Assembly: GCA_959347425.1 (NCBI GenBank)
Contig: OY365741.1
Coordinates: forward strand, 954,501 to 1,018,500
DNA from: an uncultured Amylibacter sp.
GTDB lineage: Bacteria > Pseudomonadota > Alphaproteobacteria > Rhodobacterales > Rhodobacteraceae
Direction of reading: 5' to 3'
Length of the DNA stretch: 64,000 nt
A program made the position numbers and the translations under genes. The notes below the pieces were generated by a model. The model did not search any database. It was not told the DNA's origin and saw only the letters and a list, made by a program, of their open reading frames with translations. Of the stretch, positions 52,702 to 62,478 are shown in pieces; within the stretch, counting starts at the first letter, position 1, and each line of letters opens with the position of its first letter.

Positions 52702-55098
52702 ATGCGTTTTATCTTTGTGGCAGGTTTGGTTGTGTTTGTCCTTGTCGGCTGTGGCGGGCGGGGTACGCCTGTGCCAATCCGCAATGCCGAGTTCTTTGCC
52801 AATTATGGGCTGGATTTAATCCATGCGGATGCGGTGTATCAAAGCAGAGGCGGAAGCGCGGGCGAGGGTATAACCGTTGCCGTGATTGATAGCGGACTGG
52901 ATGTGAAACATCCAGAATTTCCACAATCGCGTATCAGCTCTGATTTGATTAATATCAGCCGCGAAAACGACCCCGATTTAATGCAACGAACATCTCTGGG
53001 GCATCGTCTTAACACTGACCATGGCACACAGGTGGCGGGGGTGATTGCCGCCGCACGCGATGGTATCGGCACGCAAGGTGTTGCCTATAATGCCCGTATT
53101 TTGCCGATTAAGGTTGCCGATAGGCAATTGATTGAGCGCAACGGGCAAGAGGTTCTTGTCGAGCCGATTTCAATTGAGCATATTGCCCGTGCGATTGAAT
53201 ATGCTACCGAAAAAGGCGCAGATGTTATCAATATCAGCCTAGGTCATGACGATATTTATGAGCATGATAAAATAGGCAACACCATAACCAAAGCCTTGAC
53301 CTATGCCGCTAGTCAAGGGGTTGCCGTTGTTATTGCCACGGGCAACGAGGCGAATAAGCGAGACCCCGAAACGAGGCGACCGATTTATCCCTATCCAGTT
53401 TATCCGGCTATCGTTGCTGGGGCAAGCAGTGAGGTTATTACCTGCGGTCTTAACACAGAACCCTTACACCCACAGCTCCAAAGTATTTTTTGCAATCTTG
53501 GTGAAACCCACATATTGGAAAACCCCGACCCGTTTGATGGGCATGTTGTGGCGGTTAGCTCTGTTAATGAAGATGGCGATTTTTCACGTCGTTTTTCCAG
53601 CACTTGCGAGGTTGCCGACCCGCGGTTTTGTCTGGCCGCCCCGGGCGAGGATATTTACACCACGGCAACGACAGAATTTGGTGGCAGTGGCTATACCACC
53701 ACAAACGGCACCTCTTTTGCCGCCCCGCATGTATCGGGGGCAGTGGCGGTATTGCTTTCCACCTTTCCCATTTTAAGTGCTAAGGAAGCTTTGGATCTGT
53801 TATTACGAACGGCAAGAGACCCCAATCCAGAATCAGGTAAAAAAGCCTTTGATGTTACAGATCGCGATCTTGGAAACGGGATATTGGATCTGCGCGCCGC
53901 CTTGAATCCCATAGGCGCGCAAACCACTAGGAAAGGGCAGGTTTATACGGCGATTGAGACTGCCACCCTGTCCCTGCCCGTGGCGTTTGGCAATGCCTTG
54001 CAACTGGGTGAATTATCGCGGGCTGTGGTCTATGATGAATATGAACGCGGGTATATCGTGGATTTATCCGGGCGGGTGAATAATCAAGAGTTTGGCTTTG
54101 CTTTGGACTCCTTATTGTCGTTTGAAGAAAATGGCGGGACGGCAAATCTAAATTTTGGGCGGTTTAATCTCATGACGCAGTTTCGTACCAGTGATAGCGG
54201 GGATTTTGGCGATTTTGAGACTACCGAGCAAATATCATCCTTGCAATTCAGCGCGGATTTGGAGGGGGCGAATCTCAGCCTTGCCACGGGCGGGGCGGCC
54301 AATAATACCGCCAGTATCTTGGGTTTTTATTCCGATAATATTCAGAGTTTCGGCATCAGCCAAACCAGCCCAAACCCCTACGCCCATTTGGTACAGAACG
54401 GCACGGCGTTTCATTTAGCCAGCGGCTATCAGGATTGGAATGTGGGTTACGGCTTTCGGCGGGGTGATGGCGTGAATGGTGACGTATTGGCGTTTGATAT
54501 AAAGGCCGAACGCGGATTTGATTTGGGCGAGCACTCTGGGCTTTATTTCGGTGGAGTTTTATCGGTGATAAAAGAACAGGGTAGCTTTCTGGGTGCGAGC
54601 GGGCGTGGATTGTTTGATGGCACGGAGGGTTTAACGCAAAGCCTAACGCTGGGTCTAGGGTTTGAGCGCGGGGATGTGCGGATATTTGGGCAGGTTTCCG
54701 CTGGGCAAACACGGATTAAGTCTGATTTAAATGGCGCGTTGCTCAGCGATTTTTCAAATATACGCACTTCGGCGGCTTTAATCGGTATCAGCAAACAACG
54801 GGTGTTTAAGGATACCGACCGTTTTGATATTATTCTTGCCCGTCCATTAAAAGTTTATTCCGCCACTGCGCAATTAAACGCCGATAGGGACAGCACGGGG
54901 GGGTTCATCCCTAACGGCACCTCCCGCATCGCCCTTACCCCCAACGGACAGCAAACCAATATGGAGGTTTTTTATACCAATAATCTCAGCAAAACATCCA
55001 GCCTATCGGTGGGTGTTGCCCTAATTAACCAACCCGCCCATGATGCAAATGCAGATAACGAATTGGCAACCGCCCTGCGTTGGATTAAACGGTTTTAA
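52702..55098 (+). CDS. S8 (subtilisin-like) serine protease, lipoprotein with autotransporter-like C-terminus
   Basis: A 798-aa secreted protease. The N-terminal signal ends in a lipobox LVGC (Cys17). The catalytic triad is Asp63 (VAVIDSGLD), His107 (NTDHGTQVAG) and Ser338 (NGTSFAAPHVSGA). From about residue 400 to the end the sequence is beta-strand-like and terminates in Phe (LRWIKRF), as expected for an outer-membrane autotransporter barrel. A lipidated S8 autotransporter resembles NalP/SphB1-type proteases that release other surface proteins; that parallel is inference. ATG at 52702 is preferred since AGG is 8 nt upstream; an ATG 6 nt earlier is too close. Confidence 0.82.
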   Translation: MRFIFVAGLVVFVLVGCGGRGTPVPIRNAEFFANYGLDLIHADAVYQSRGGSAGEGITVAVIDSGLDVKHPEFPQSRISSDLINISRENDPDLMQRTSLGHRLNTDHGTQVAGVIAAARDGIGTQGVAYNARILPIKVADRQLIERNGQEVLVEPISIEHIARAIEYATEKGADVINISLGHDDIYEHDKIGNTITKALTYAASQGVAVVIATGNEANKRDPETRRPIYPYPVYPAIVAGASSEVITCGLNTEPLHPQLQSIFCNLGETHILENPDPFDGHVVAVSSVNEDGDFSRRFSSTCEVADPRFCLAAPGEDIYTTATTEFGGSGYTTTNGTSFAAPHVSGAVAVLLSTFPILSAKEALDLLLRTARDPNPESGKKAFDVTDRDLGNGILDLRAALNPIGAQTTRKGQVYTAIETATLSLPVAFGNALQLGELSRAVVYDEYERGYIVDLSGRVNNQEFGFALDSLLSFEENGGTANLNFGRFNLMTQFRTSDSGDFGDFETTEQISSLQFSADLEGANLSLATGGAANNTASILGFYSDNIQSFGISQTSPNPYAHLVQNGTAFHLASGYQDWNVGYGFRRGDGVNGDVLAFDIKAERGFDLGEHSGLYFGGVLSVIKEQGSFLGASGRGLFDGTEGLTQSLTLGLGFERGDVRIFGQVSAGQTRIKSDLNGALLSDFSNIRTSAALIGISKQRVFKDTDRFDIILARPLKVYSATAQLNADRDSTGGFIPNGTSRIALTPNGQQTNMEVFYTNNLSKTSSLSVGVALINQPAHDANADNELATALRWIKRF

Positions 55099-55173
55099 TG
55101 GCTTTACCTCTTATCAATATTTTGCTAAACGCATAAAAACTAAAAAACCACCACCTAATAAAAGAGCAAAATT

Positions 55174-56847
55174 ATGACCGAAACCACCCAAGTTGCCCCA
55201 GTTGATCGCGAAGTCATGGACTATGACATCGTTATCGTCGGCGCCGGGCCGGCTGGATTATCCGCCGCCATCCGCCTGAAACAAATAAACGCTGACCTGA
55301 ACGTTGTCGTCTTGGAAAAAGGCTCTGAAGTTGGCGCACATATCCTCTCTGGCGCGGTGCTTGACCCATCTGGATTAAACAAACTCCTCCCCGATTGGAA
55401 ATCGCAAAACCCGCCAATAACCGTCCCCGTGAAAAAGGATATTTTCATGATGTTGTCGGAAAAAAGCGGTTTCACCCTGCCGAATTTCATGATGCCACCC
55501 TTGATGAATAACCACGGGAATTATATCGTGTCCATGGGTAATGTCTGTCGCTGGCTGGCGGAAATCGCCGAAAACTTGGGCGTGGAAATCTTCCCAGGCA
55601 TGGCGTGTTCGGAATTGATTTATGATGAAAACGATACCCTTATCGGGGTTGTCGCCGGCGAATTCGGCAAACAAAAGGACGGTACAGAAGGACCAAACTA
55701 CGAACCAGGGCTTGCCCTACACGGCAAATATGTGTTTTTGGCAGAGGGTGTGCGCGGCTCGCTCTCCAAACAAGCCATTGCCAAATATAAACTAGACGCG
55801 GACTGCGATGTGCCAAAATACGGGCTGGGCATGAAGGAAATCTGGGAAATCGACCCTGCCAAACATAAGGAAGGCACAGTCATGCACACCATGGGCTGGC
55901 CTCTGCATAAAAACGCTGGCGGAGGCTCGTTTTTATATCATCTGGATAACAATCAAGTTTATGTCGGTTTTGTCGTGCATTTAAACTACACCAACCCGCA
56001 TTTGTTCCCTTATATGGAGTTCCAACGATTCAAACATCATCCGAAAATCAGTGCGGTGCTGGCAGGTGGCAAACGGATAGCCTATGGTGCCCGCGCGATA
56101 AACGAAGGTGGATGGCAATCCTTGCCCAAGCTGGCGTTTAATGGCGGGGCCTTGCTGGGTTGCTCGGCTGGCATGGTTAATGTGCCACGGATTAAGGGCA
56201 ATCATAACGCTATGCTGTCTGGTATTGCGGCGGCAGAGGCTGCGGCCTCCGCCATTGCCAAAGGGCGCACGCGCGATACCCTGTCCGATTATGAAACCGA
56301 AGTGCGCAGTGGCGCGATAGCCGCCGATTTAAAACCCGTGCGCAATGTCAAACCGATATGGTCGCGCTGGGGGTTGCTCGCATCCCTTATGTTTGGCGGG
56401 CTGGATATGTGGATGGCAAATTTATTTCGCTGGAATCCCTTTGGCACGGTAAAACACGGTAAAACCGATGCCGAGTGTACGGGTCGCGCCGATGCCCACG
56501 CAATGATTGATTATCCCAAACCCGATGGACAGCTTAGCTTTGATCGCCTAACCAATGTTAGTTTTTCTGGCACAAACCATGCAGAAGACCAGCCGACCCA
56601 TCTATCCCTTGCCGATTTGACCGTGCCTGTTGCCCAGAACTTGCCGTTGTATGGCGAGCCCGCGCAACGGTACTGCCCCGCAGGAGTGTATGAAATCATC
56701 CGTGCCGAGGACGGCAGTAATCCCCAGTTTCAAATCAACGCACAAAATTGCGTGCATTGTAAAACCTGCGATATTAAAGACCCAGCAGGTAATATCACAT
56801 GGAAAACCCCGCAAGGCGGCGATGGTCCCAACTACCCTAATATGTAA
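55174..56847 (+). CDS. electron transfer flavoprotein-ubiquinone oxidoreductase
   Basis: A membrane-associated iron-sulfur flavoprotein that passes electrons from acyl-CoA dehydrogenases and dimethylglycine/sarcosine dehydrogenases (via ETF) to ubiquinone. 557 aa; the FAD motif IVGAGPAGLSAAIRLKQ (~21-37), LEKGSEVGAHILSGAVLDP, and the C-terminal [4Fe-4S] cysteines in RYCPAGVYE and NCVHCKTCDIKDP. It could be the acceptor for the flavoprotein at 11191-13629. It is monogenic, with a terminator downstream. Confidence 0.95.
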   Translation: MTETTQVAPVDREVMDYDIVIVGAGPAGLSAAIRLKQINADLNVVVLEKGSEVGAHILSGAVLDPSGLNKLLPDWKSQNPPITVPVKKDIFMMLSEKSGFTLPNFMMPPLMNNHGNYIVSMGNVCRWLAEIAENLGVEIFPGMACSELIYDENDTLIGVVAGEFGKQKDGTEGPNYEPGLALHGKYVFLAEGVRGSLSKQAIAKYKLDADCDVPKYGLGMKEIWEIDPAKHKEGTVMHTMGWPLHKNAGGGSFLYHLDNNQVYVGFVVHLNYTNPHLFPYMEFQRFKHHPKISAVLAGGKRIAYGARAINEGGWQSLPKLAFNGGALLGCSAGMVNVPRIKGNHNAMLSGIAAAEAAASAIAKGRTRDTLSDYETEVRSGAIAADLKPVRNVKPIWSRWGLLASLMFGGLDMWMANLFRWNPFGTVKHGKTDAECTGRADAHAMIDYPKPDGQLSFDRLTNVSFSGTNHAEDQPTHLSLADLTVPVAQNLPLYGEPAQRYCPAGVYEIIRAEDGSNPQFQINAQNCVHCKTCDIKDPAGNITWKTPQGGDGPNYPNM

Positions 56848-56929
56848 TTTTTTCTCTCTGTTTTTTCCCTCTGTTGCGACTTTTAGTCCAAGGTGAAAAG
56901 GCATGACCATGACGGGGTGCAACCCCCTT

Positions 56930-56965
56930 GTAACCACCCGTGAATAGCACGGGCAGGTTTTTTAG
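56930..56965 (+). terminator. intrinsic terminator after the ETF-QO gene
   Basis: CCCGTG (56937-56942) and CACGGG (56948-56953) with a 5-nt loop are extended by weaker pairing. Six Ts follow at 56958-56963. Confidence 0.7.
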
Positions 56966-57117
56966 CTATCTGGTTTTTTATAGCATAATTTTTTTCAACC
57001 ACAAAACGCAAAAAAACACATTTACGCTATAAGTCCCCCTCCCGTAAAAAAACCATTTGACAAGTTTCATAAAATAAGCCACACTTACAAAAATAACCCA
57101 CAACAAAAGAGCCTAAC

Positions 57118-58845
57118 ATGACCCGCACAAAATCCACCCCCCTACTATCCCTTATTATCAGTCTGGCACTATCGTGTTTTGCCGCCCCCGCATGGGGTGC
57201 GGGGCAGGCTGGCACATTTTTATCGGCGCATCAGGCGAGCTTAACCGAGGATTACGCAAACGCGGCGCAGTATTTTGATACAGTCCTAACCGCCGAGCCC
57301 GATAATATCTTTGCCTTACGTGATTATATACAAGTTTTGGTGGCGAAAGGCAGTGTCGGGCAGGCCGTTGCTATTGCAGAAAAACTCGATACCTTAAACG
57401 AATCGGATGAATTATCACGGCTTGTTTTAACGGTTCATGCCATGAAAATCGGGGATTTTATCGCCGCCGAGACGCATTTGCAAAATGACGCGGTGACTCG
57501 TAAAAAATTCCAACAACGATTGTTGCTGTCTTGGGCAAAGTTCGGGCAGAATGATTTAAAAGAATCCCACGATATTATCGATAACGCGGGCTGGTCGGGA
57601 CGGGGCAAGCTTTTCGGGCAGTATAATAAGGCACTCAGCTTTGCCGCGGCGGGGGATTTTGAATCGGCACGAATGATTTTGGCTGGTGATGCTGGCGGCT
57701 CGCCCATTCCCAATCGCGGTGGCAATATCGCCTATGCCAAAATCCTGTATCAATTGGATAGGGGGGAGGAGGCTTTGGCTCTGTTAAACGGATTTCTGGG
57801 TGGCACGGTTGATCAAGAGCTGATTATTTTGCGTGACCAGATTGCCAGCAACCAGACGCTTATTTATGATTTCGTCACTAACGCCTCCCAAGGTGCGGCC
57901 GAATTTTTGCTCAGCCTAGCAGAGGAAGACCGCGTGTTTTCCGCCCGTAATATTTTGAATTATGGGCGACTGGCGGAATATTTACGCCCCGATGACACCC
58001 CCACCACGATTCAAATCGCCACGATTTTGCGCAACCGCGACCAGTTAAAACTTGCGGTGGAGAGCTTGGCGAAAATCCCGCAAAGCCACCCGATGTTTTT
58101 AGAAGGCGAAATCACTCGCGCCGATATCCTGCGTGAAGATGACAAAAGCGACGCGGCCGTGGAAGCGTTGCAAAACCTGACCCGCACCCATCCCGACACA
58201 CCGCGTGTTTATATGAGCCTTGGCGATGTTTATCGTTTGGAAGAACGCTATCAAGAGGCTTATGATGCCTATAACGAAGCCAAAGCCCAAGTTTTAGTCC
58301 CCCAAGCGAACCACTGGGCGTTGTATTTTTACCTTGGCGTAACGGCAGAGCGGATTGATAAATGGCAACAAGCGGAGGCGCATTTGCGCAAAGCCTTGGA
58401 ATTATCGCCCGACCATCCGTCTGTTTTGAATTATTTGGGTTATTCACTGGTTGAGCGCGATGCCAATTTGGCAGAGGCGCAAAAAATGATAGAAACCGCG
58501 TCCGCGCAACGTCCCAATGACGGGTATATCACCGATAGTTTGGCGTGGGTTTTGTATCGTTTGGGCAAGTTTGAGGCGGCCGTGAAACCAATGGAACACG
58601 CGGCGACACTGGAGCCTCTTGATCCGATTGTGAATGACCATCTGGGTGATGTGTATTGGAAAGTTGGCCGTAAGAGAGAGGCGTATTTTCAATGGCGCAG
58701 GGCGTTGAACTTTGGCGCGGAAGAGGAAGATGCCGTGCGGATTCGCCAAAAGCTGGATTTCGGGCTGGATTATGTTTTAGAGCAAGAGACCAGTTTGATA
58801 AAAAGCGATTTACCAAAAAATGGTTTTACACTTACGCGGAATTAA
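57118..58845 (+). CDS. secreted TPR-repeat protein
   Basis: A 575-aa periplasmic or outer-membrane-associated protein. A signal peptide (hydrophobic 10-23, cut near AWG-AGQ) precedes a string of tetratricopeptide repeats through most of the length, clearest at the C-terminus (AEAHLRKALELSPDHPSVLNYLGYSLVERD, GYITDSLAWVLYRLGKFEAAVKPMEHAATLEPLDPIVNDHLGDVYWKVGRKREAYFQWRRAL). Such proteins occur in many alphaproteobacteria and are thought to be scaffolds in envelope biogenesis. It probably shares a transcript with ispE. Confidence 0.9.
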   Translation: MTRTKSTPLLSLIISLALSCFAAPAWGAGQAGTFLSAHQASLTEDYANAAQYFDTVLTAEPDNIFALRDYIQVLVAKGSVGQAVAIAEKLDTLNESDELSRLVLTVHAMKIGDFIAAETHLQNDAVTRKKFQQRLLLSWAKFGQNDLKESHDIIDNAGWSGRGKLFGQYNKALSFAAAGDFESARMILAGDAGGSPIPNRGGNIAYAKILYQLDRGEEALALLNGFLGGTVDQELIILRDQIASNQTLIYDFVTNASQGAAEFLLSLAEEDRVFSARNILNYGRLAEYLRPDDTPTTIQIATILRNRDQLKLAVESLAKIPQSHPMFLEGEITRADILREDDKSDAAVEALQNLTRTHPDTPRVYMSLGDVYRLEERYQEAYDAYNEAKAQVLVPQANHWALYFYLGVTAERIDKWQQAEAHLRKALELSPDHPSVLNYLGYSLVERDANLAEAQKMIETASAQRPNDGYITDSLAWVLYRLGKFEAAVKPMEHAATLEPLDPIVNDHLGDVYWKVGRKREAYFQWRRALNFGAEEEDAVRIRQKLDFGLDYVLEQETSLIKSDLPKNGFTLTRN

Positions 58846-58849
58846 CCGC

Positions 58850-59725
58850 ATGGGCGAGCCTAGCGTTATTGAAAAAACTGCACTAGAAAAGATTGCACGG
58901 GCAAAAATTAACCTATGTTTGCATGTGACTGGACATTTGACTGGGCAGGATAATGCGGGCTATCACACTTTGGATAGTTTGGTTGTACTGGGGAATTATG
59001 GCGATATCCTTCGGGTCGTGCCAAAACCGCCCGCACACGGATTTTCTTTGCAAATTGAGGGTGGGTTTGGCGCGGATTTACCGATTAAGGATAACATTAT
59101 CCTCCGCGCGGCGGAGGGATTTTCTGACCTGTGCGGAGCCGATATAACCTTAATAAAAAACCTACCCATCTGCGCGGGTTTGGGCGGAGGCTCTGCCGAT
59201 GCGGCCGCGATATTGCAGATTTTATCGCAGATATGCAACCAGCCTTTGCCCGCCGATAACGGGCTATCTTTGGGCGCGGATGTGCCTGTTTGTTTATTGG
59301 GGCAAGCGGTACGCATGCGTGGTATTGGCGCGGATTTATCACCAATAAAACTACCCCCCCTATCGGCGGTTTTGGTTTGTCCGAACTTCCCCCTATCCAC
59401 TGCCAGTGTTTTTCAAAACCTTGCTGATAAAAATAATACGGGGTTAGATGATATAGCGGGGGATATTAAAATTGATAGCTTTGCGGGTGTGATTGACCTG
59501 CTAGCTCACACCCGCAATGATTTGCAATCCACCAGTATCCAAGCCTGCCCGATGATTGGCGATGTGTTATCCGCCTTGACGCAAGCTGGCGCGGGAATTG
59601 CCCGTATGTCAGGCTCTGGTCCCAGTTGTTTTGGTTTATTTCCAACGATGGATTTGGCACAAATCGCGGCCAAGCGACTGATGCAAGCAAACCCCGAATG
59701 GTGGGTGGTTGCTTGTGAATTGTGA
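58850..59725 (+). CDS. ispE: 4-diphosphocytidyl-2-C-methyl-D-erythritol kinase
   Basis: A GHMP kinase of the MEP isoprenoid pathway. The protein of about 291 aa has ARAKINLCLHVTGHL at the N-terminus, the ATP-binding glycine loop CAGLGGGSADAAAIL, SLGADVPVCLLG and the C-terminal ARMSGSGPSCFGLF. The ATG at 58850, just past the TPR-gene stop, is preferred to one at 58820 that would overlap the TPR gene by 26 bp; neither is certain. Its product feeds the polyprenyl synthase at 62479-63483. Confidence 0.93.
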   Translation: MGEPSVIEKTALEKIARAKINLCLHVTGHLTGQDNAGYHTLDSLVVLGNYGDILRVVPKPPAHGFSLQIEGGFGADLPIKDNIILRAAEGFSDLCGADITLIKNLPICAGLGGGSADAAAILQILSQICNQPLPADNGLSLGADVPVCLLGQAVRMRGIGADLSPIKLPPLSAVLVCPNFPLSTASVFQNLADKNNTGLDDIAGDIKIDSFAGVIDLLAHTRNDLQSTSIQACPMIGDVLSALTQAGAGIARMSGSGPSCFGLFPTMDLAQIAAKRLMQANPEWWVVACEL

Positions 59726-59764
59726 CTTTTTTAACCTATAAAAACCCATCTAGCGGTCAAACAC

Positions 59765-60322
59765 CTAAACCTCTTTATACCGCGGACACCCCACCAGATG
59801 GTTATTCATCAAACCACTCGCCGACATAAAGGCATAGACAATCACCGGCCCGCAAAACCGAAACCCTCTGGCGTATAACGCCGCCGACATCGCCTCGGAC
59901 ACAGCATCGCGGGTTGGCACTTCGCCCTGCGTTTGCCAATGATTAACGAGCGGCGCACCGCCGACAAAATCCCACAAAAACGTGGCAAACCCCTGTTCCG
60001 CCTCAATCTCCTGCCACACTCGCGCCCCGTTTATCGCCGCGTTTATTTTCCCACGATGGCGCACAATCCCCGCGTTTGCCATCAAACGTTCCACATCCGT
60101 TTCATCAAACTTCGCCACCTTTATCGGGTCAAAATCGGCAAAAGCCGCCCGAAAAGCCTCACGCTTTTTTAAAATAGTCAGCCAGCTCAGCCCCGCCTGA
60201 AAGCCATCCAAAACCAGCTTTTCCCACAAGGCACGGCTGTCATATTCTGGCACGCCCCACTCGGTATCGTGGTATTTAATATAGATGTCATCGCTGGTAA
60301 CCCAGCCGCACCGCTCGCCCAT
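59765..60322 (-). CDS. tag: DNA-3-methyladenine glycosylase I
   Basis: It removes 3-methyladenine from alkylated DNA. The 185-aa protein has the Tag signatures CGW...YIKYHDTEWGVPEYDSRALWEKLVLDGFQAGLSWLTILKKREAFR and the zinc-binding ends (CGW at the N-terminus, HLVGCPRY at the C-terminus). Standard length. It is monocistronic, convergent with ispE and divergent from the EAL gene. Confidence 0.95.
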   Translation of the reverse strand: MGERCGWVTSDDIYIKYHDTEWGVPEYDSRALWEKLVLDGFQAGLSWLTILKKREAFRAAFADFDPIKVAKFDETDVERLMANAGIVRHRGKINAAINGARVWQEIEAEQGFATFLWDFVGGAPLVNHWQTQGEVPTRDAVSEAMSAALYARGFRFCGPVIVYAFMSASGLMNNHLVGCPRYKEV

Positions 60323-60391
60323 AATATCCCCTTTTTGCCCACCATAACAAAAACGATAAAAAACACAATAAGAAAAAGAGTGCGAATAAAA

Positions 60392-60437
60392 TTAACAAAT
60401 CTTAATCATTTGTTAGGGATTTTCTGTAAAGTTTAAT
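60392..60437 (+). promoter_or_regulatory. promoter of the EAL gene with an overlapping palindrome
   Basis: TTGTTA (60409-60414), 17 bp, TTTAAT (60432-60437). TAACAAAT (60392-60399) and ATTTGTTA (60407-60414) form a perfect 8-bp inverted repeat with a 7-bp centre, covering the -35: a probable repressor or activator site. Confidence 0.5.
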
Positions 60438-60484
60438 AAAACACGCAGCGTTTGCTTACGTGAGATTTTTATTGGAGGGGGATT

Positions 60485-61339
60485 ATGGAATTCAATCATC
60501 TGGACGAGGGTGTAAAGCCGCCTGGTTTGCCGAATTTTGGGCAGATGGCGCGGGATCGGGCAGCGCGACGCGGGCGGGAGCGGGTTTTGACCGCCGTGGA
60601 AAACGCCATTAAAAACGATAAAATCAGTTTGGTTTATCAGCCTGTTGTTTATGGTCGTGATGCGCAAAAAGTGGTTTATTATGAGGGATTGATTCGCGTC
60701 CCCGATAAACGCGGTCGTTTAATTCCTGCCGCCCAGTTCATGCCACTGGTGGAGGATACTCCACAGGGACGGATTTTGGATTGCATTGCCCTGCGGTTGG
60801 GGTTAGAGGCGTTACGGGCAGAACCGAATTTATGCTTGGCGATAAATATGTCGGCACGATCGATCGATTATCCCGATTGGATGGCGGAATTAAATCGCGG
60901 TTTGGCTGGCGATGAAACCTTGGCACGGCGGTTGATTATTGAAATTACTGAGGCTTCTGCCATGTCCGCCCCCACCCTCGCGCGTGCTTTTATGCATGAT
61001 TTGCGTGGTCGTGGGATTTCCTTTGCTTTGGATGATTTTGGCGCGGGCAATACCTCGTTTGGCTATTTCCGCACGTTTCGGTTTGATATTGTCAAAATTG
61101 ACGGGCAGTTTATTCGCAACATTCACAAAGACACGGATAATCAGGTTTTGTTGGCGGCCTTATGTTCGCTGGCGCAACATTTCAATATGTTCACCGTTGC
61201 CGAGCAGGTGGAAACACAGGCAGAGGCGGAATTTTTATGCGACTGTAACGTGGATTGCATGCAGGGGTATTATTTCGCCCATCCGCATGCTCTGTCAAAA
61301 TGGAACGATTGCGAGTTCAGCGCGTTTTCCGAGGTTTAG
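60485..61339 (+). CDS. EAL-domain protein (cyclic-di-GMP phosphodiesterase candidate)
   Basis: A 284-aa protein consisting of one EAL domain with a 30-residue N-terminal tail and no sensor domain. The first motif reads EGLIR instead of EALIR. The other catalytic residues look present: NMSARS (Asn), IEITEAS (Glu), LDDFGAG (Asp-Asp), KIDGQFI (Lys) and AEQVET (Glu). It may therefore degrade cyclic di-GMP, or act as a binding protein. The start at ATG 60485 has GGAGGGGG upstream. Confidence 0.88.
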   Translation: MEFNHLDEGVKPPGLPNFGQMARDRAARRGRERVLTAVENAIKNDKISLVYQPVVYGRDAQKVVYYEGLIRVPDKRGRLIPAAQFMPLVEDTPQGRILDCIALRLGLEALRAEPNLCLAINMSARSIDYPDWMAELNRGLAGDETLARRLIIEITEASAMSAPTLARAFMHDLRGRGISFALDDFGAGNTSFGYFRTFRFDIVKIDGQFIRNIHKDTDNQVLLAALCSLAQHFNMFTVAEQVETQAEAEFLCDCNVDCMQGYYFAHPHALSKWNDCEFSAFSEV

Positions 61340-61506
61340 GCAGTTTCCGACAAATTTTGGATTTGTTGTTTCAGGTGGAGCTTTTGTTTTTTCAAATCTT
61401 GGATTTGCAAATCATCCGCACTGGGCTGTTTTTGTAAAGACTCTATTTTATCAGACAGGGTTTTGTGTTTCTTTTGCAGCTCGGCTAGGTGGGATGATAG
61501 TGACAT
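61336..61506 (-). CDS. YdcH-like (DUF465) small coiled-coil protein, 56 aa
   Basis: A short gene tail-to-tail with the EAL gene (4-bp overlap of stop codons). The product begins MSLSSHLAELQKKHKTLSDK and continues with a heptad-patterned helix (IESLQKQPSADDLQIQDLKK, then QKLHLKQQIQNL) typical of the DUF465/YdcH family (50-80 aa, common in alphaproteobacteria). ATG at 61506 has AAAAGGA 8 nt upstream. Function unknown. Confidence 0.85.
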   Translation of the reverse strand: MSLSSHLAELQKKHKTLSDKIESLQKQPSADDLQIQDLKKQKLHLKQQIQNLSETA

Positions 61507-61623
61507 AAAAAGTTCCTTTTCGGGTTAAGTTAAGTGGGTTATGGTTTAATTAAACCACAGATGAAAGCAAATGTCATGCGAAAAATCTGGGCTATAAGGT
61601 TTTTGTGATAAAATTTTTGTGCC

Positions 61624-62376
61624 TTATAAATCTTTTAGTACATCTTTTAACCCCGCACAGTGGCGCAGAATGGCAAGGGCGGTATCGCTATAATCCTCAC
61701 CATCGGTTTTATGTTTGCACTCTTGGTGAATAACCAATGGCGGACAGAGCCGCGCCGCGCCCTTTGCCCCCTTACGTGCGCGAATCAAAACACGGTTGGC
61801 ATCGCGACCCAAACGCGGCGCAATCGGCAAAATGGTTATATCGCCACAGGTGGTTAAACTGGTGAGAATATCGGGCAGTCGCCCCGCGTGATGAATCATA
61901 TAAAAATACCCACGCGGTTTCACACGGCGCAAACAGGCATCAATCCAATCACACAAAGCCATGCTTTCTTGATGTGCGGAGTGCTTATGGCTCTGCTGCG
62001 GGGCGGAATTTTTATCCTTATGAAAGGGCGGATTGGTTATGACATGGTCAAAGGTTTCTTGCTTTAACGCGGGCGGTAAATCGGCCAAATCGGCGGTGAA
62101 AACCGTCACAGGAATTTTATTTTTCACACCATTTTCCTGCGCCAACTCCCCCGTTGCCTCATCGCGTTCCAATCCATAAAGCATCAAATCCGAAATCCGC
62201 ACGCCAACAGCCAGCAAGGCCACCCCGACTCCACACCCGACATCCAGCACCGATTGCCCCGATTTCGCCTGAACAAAAGCGGCCAAAAGAATCGGGTCAA
62301 TCGCGGCGCGATAGCCCGCGACGGGTTGCAAAATCTGCAACCGCCCATCCAAAAATCCATTTGTTTCAACTTCCAT
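61624..62376 (-). CDS. TrmN6-like tRNA/RNA adenine N6-methyltransferase
   Basis: A class I SAM methyltransferase of 250 aa. Motif I VLDVGCGVGVALLAV is near residue 47 and the N6-adenine/N5-glutamine motif NPPF (ITNPPFHKDKNS) near 113. The N-terminal FLDGRLQILQPVAGYRAAIDPILLAAF is typical of the tRNA1(Val) A37 methyltransferase family. ATG at 62376 (MEVETNGFLDGR) is chosen, since an extension of 32 codons upstream has no homology look. It is divergent from the polyprenyl synthase gene. Confidence 0.87.
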   Translation of the reverse strand: MEVETNGFLDGRLQILQPVAGYRAAIDPILLAAFVQAKSGQSVLDVGCGVGVALLAVGVRISDLMLYGLERDEATGELAQENGVKNKIPVTVFTADLADLPPALKQETFDHVITNPPFHKDKNSAPQQSHKHSAHQESMALCDWIDACLRRVKPRGYFYMIHHAGRLPDILTSLTTCGDITILPIAPRLGRDANRVLIRARKGAKGAARLCPPLVIHQECKHKTDGEDYSDTALAILRHCAGLKDVLKDL

Positions 62377-62478
62377 AAACTCAACCCTACCAGCCCCGCA
62401 CGGGTTTGTCCAGCGATAACAAACGATATTGCCATCCCAAAGATAACACGCTATACATGCCGCGAAAGGCACACCCCA

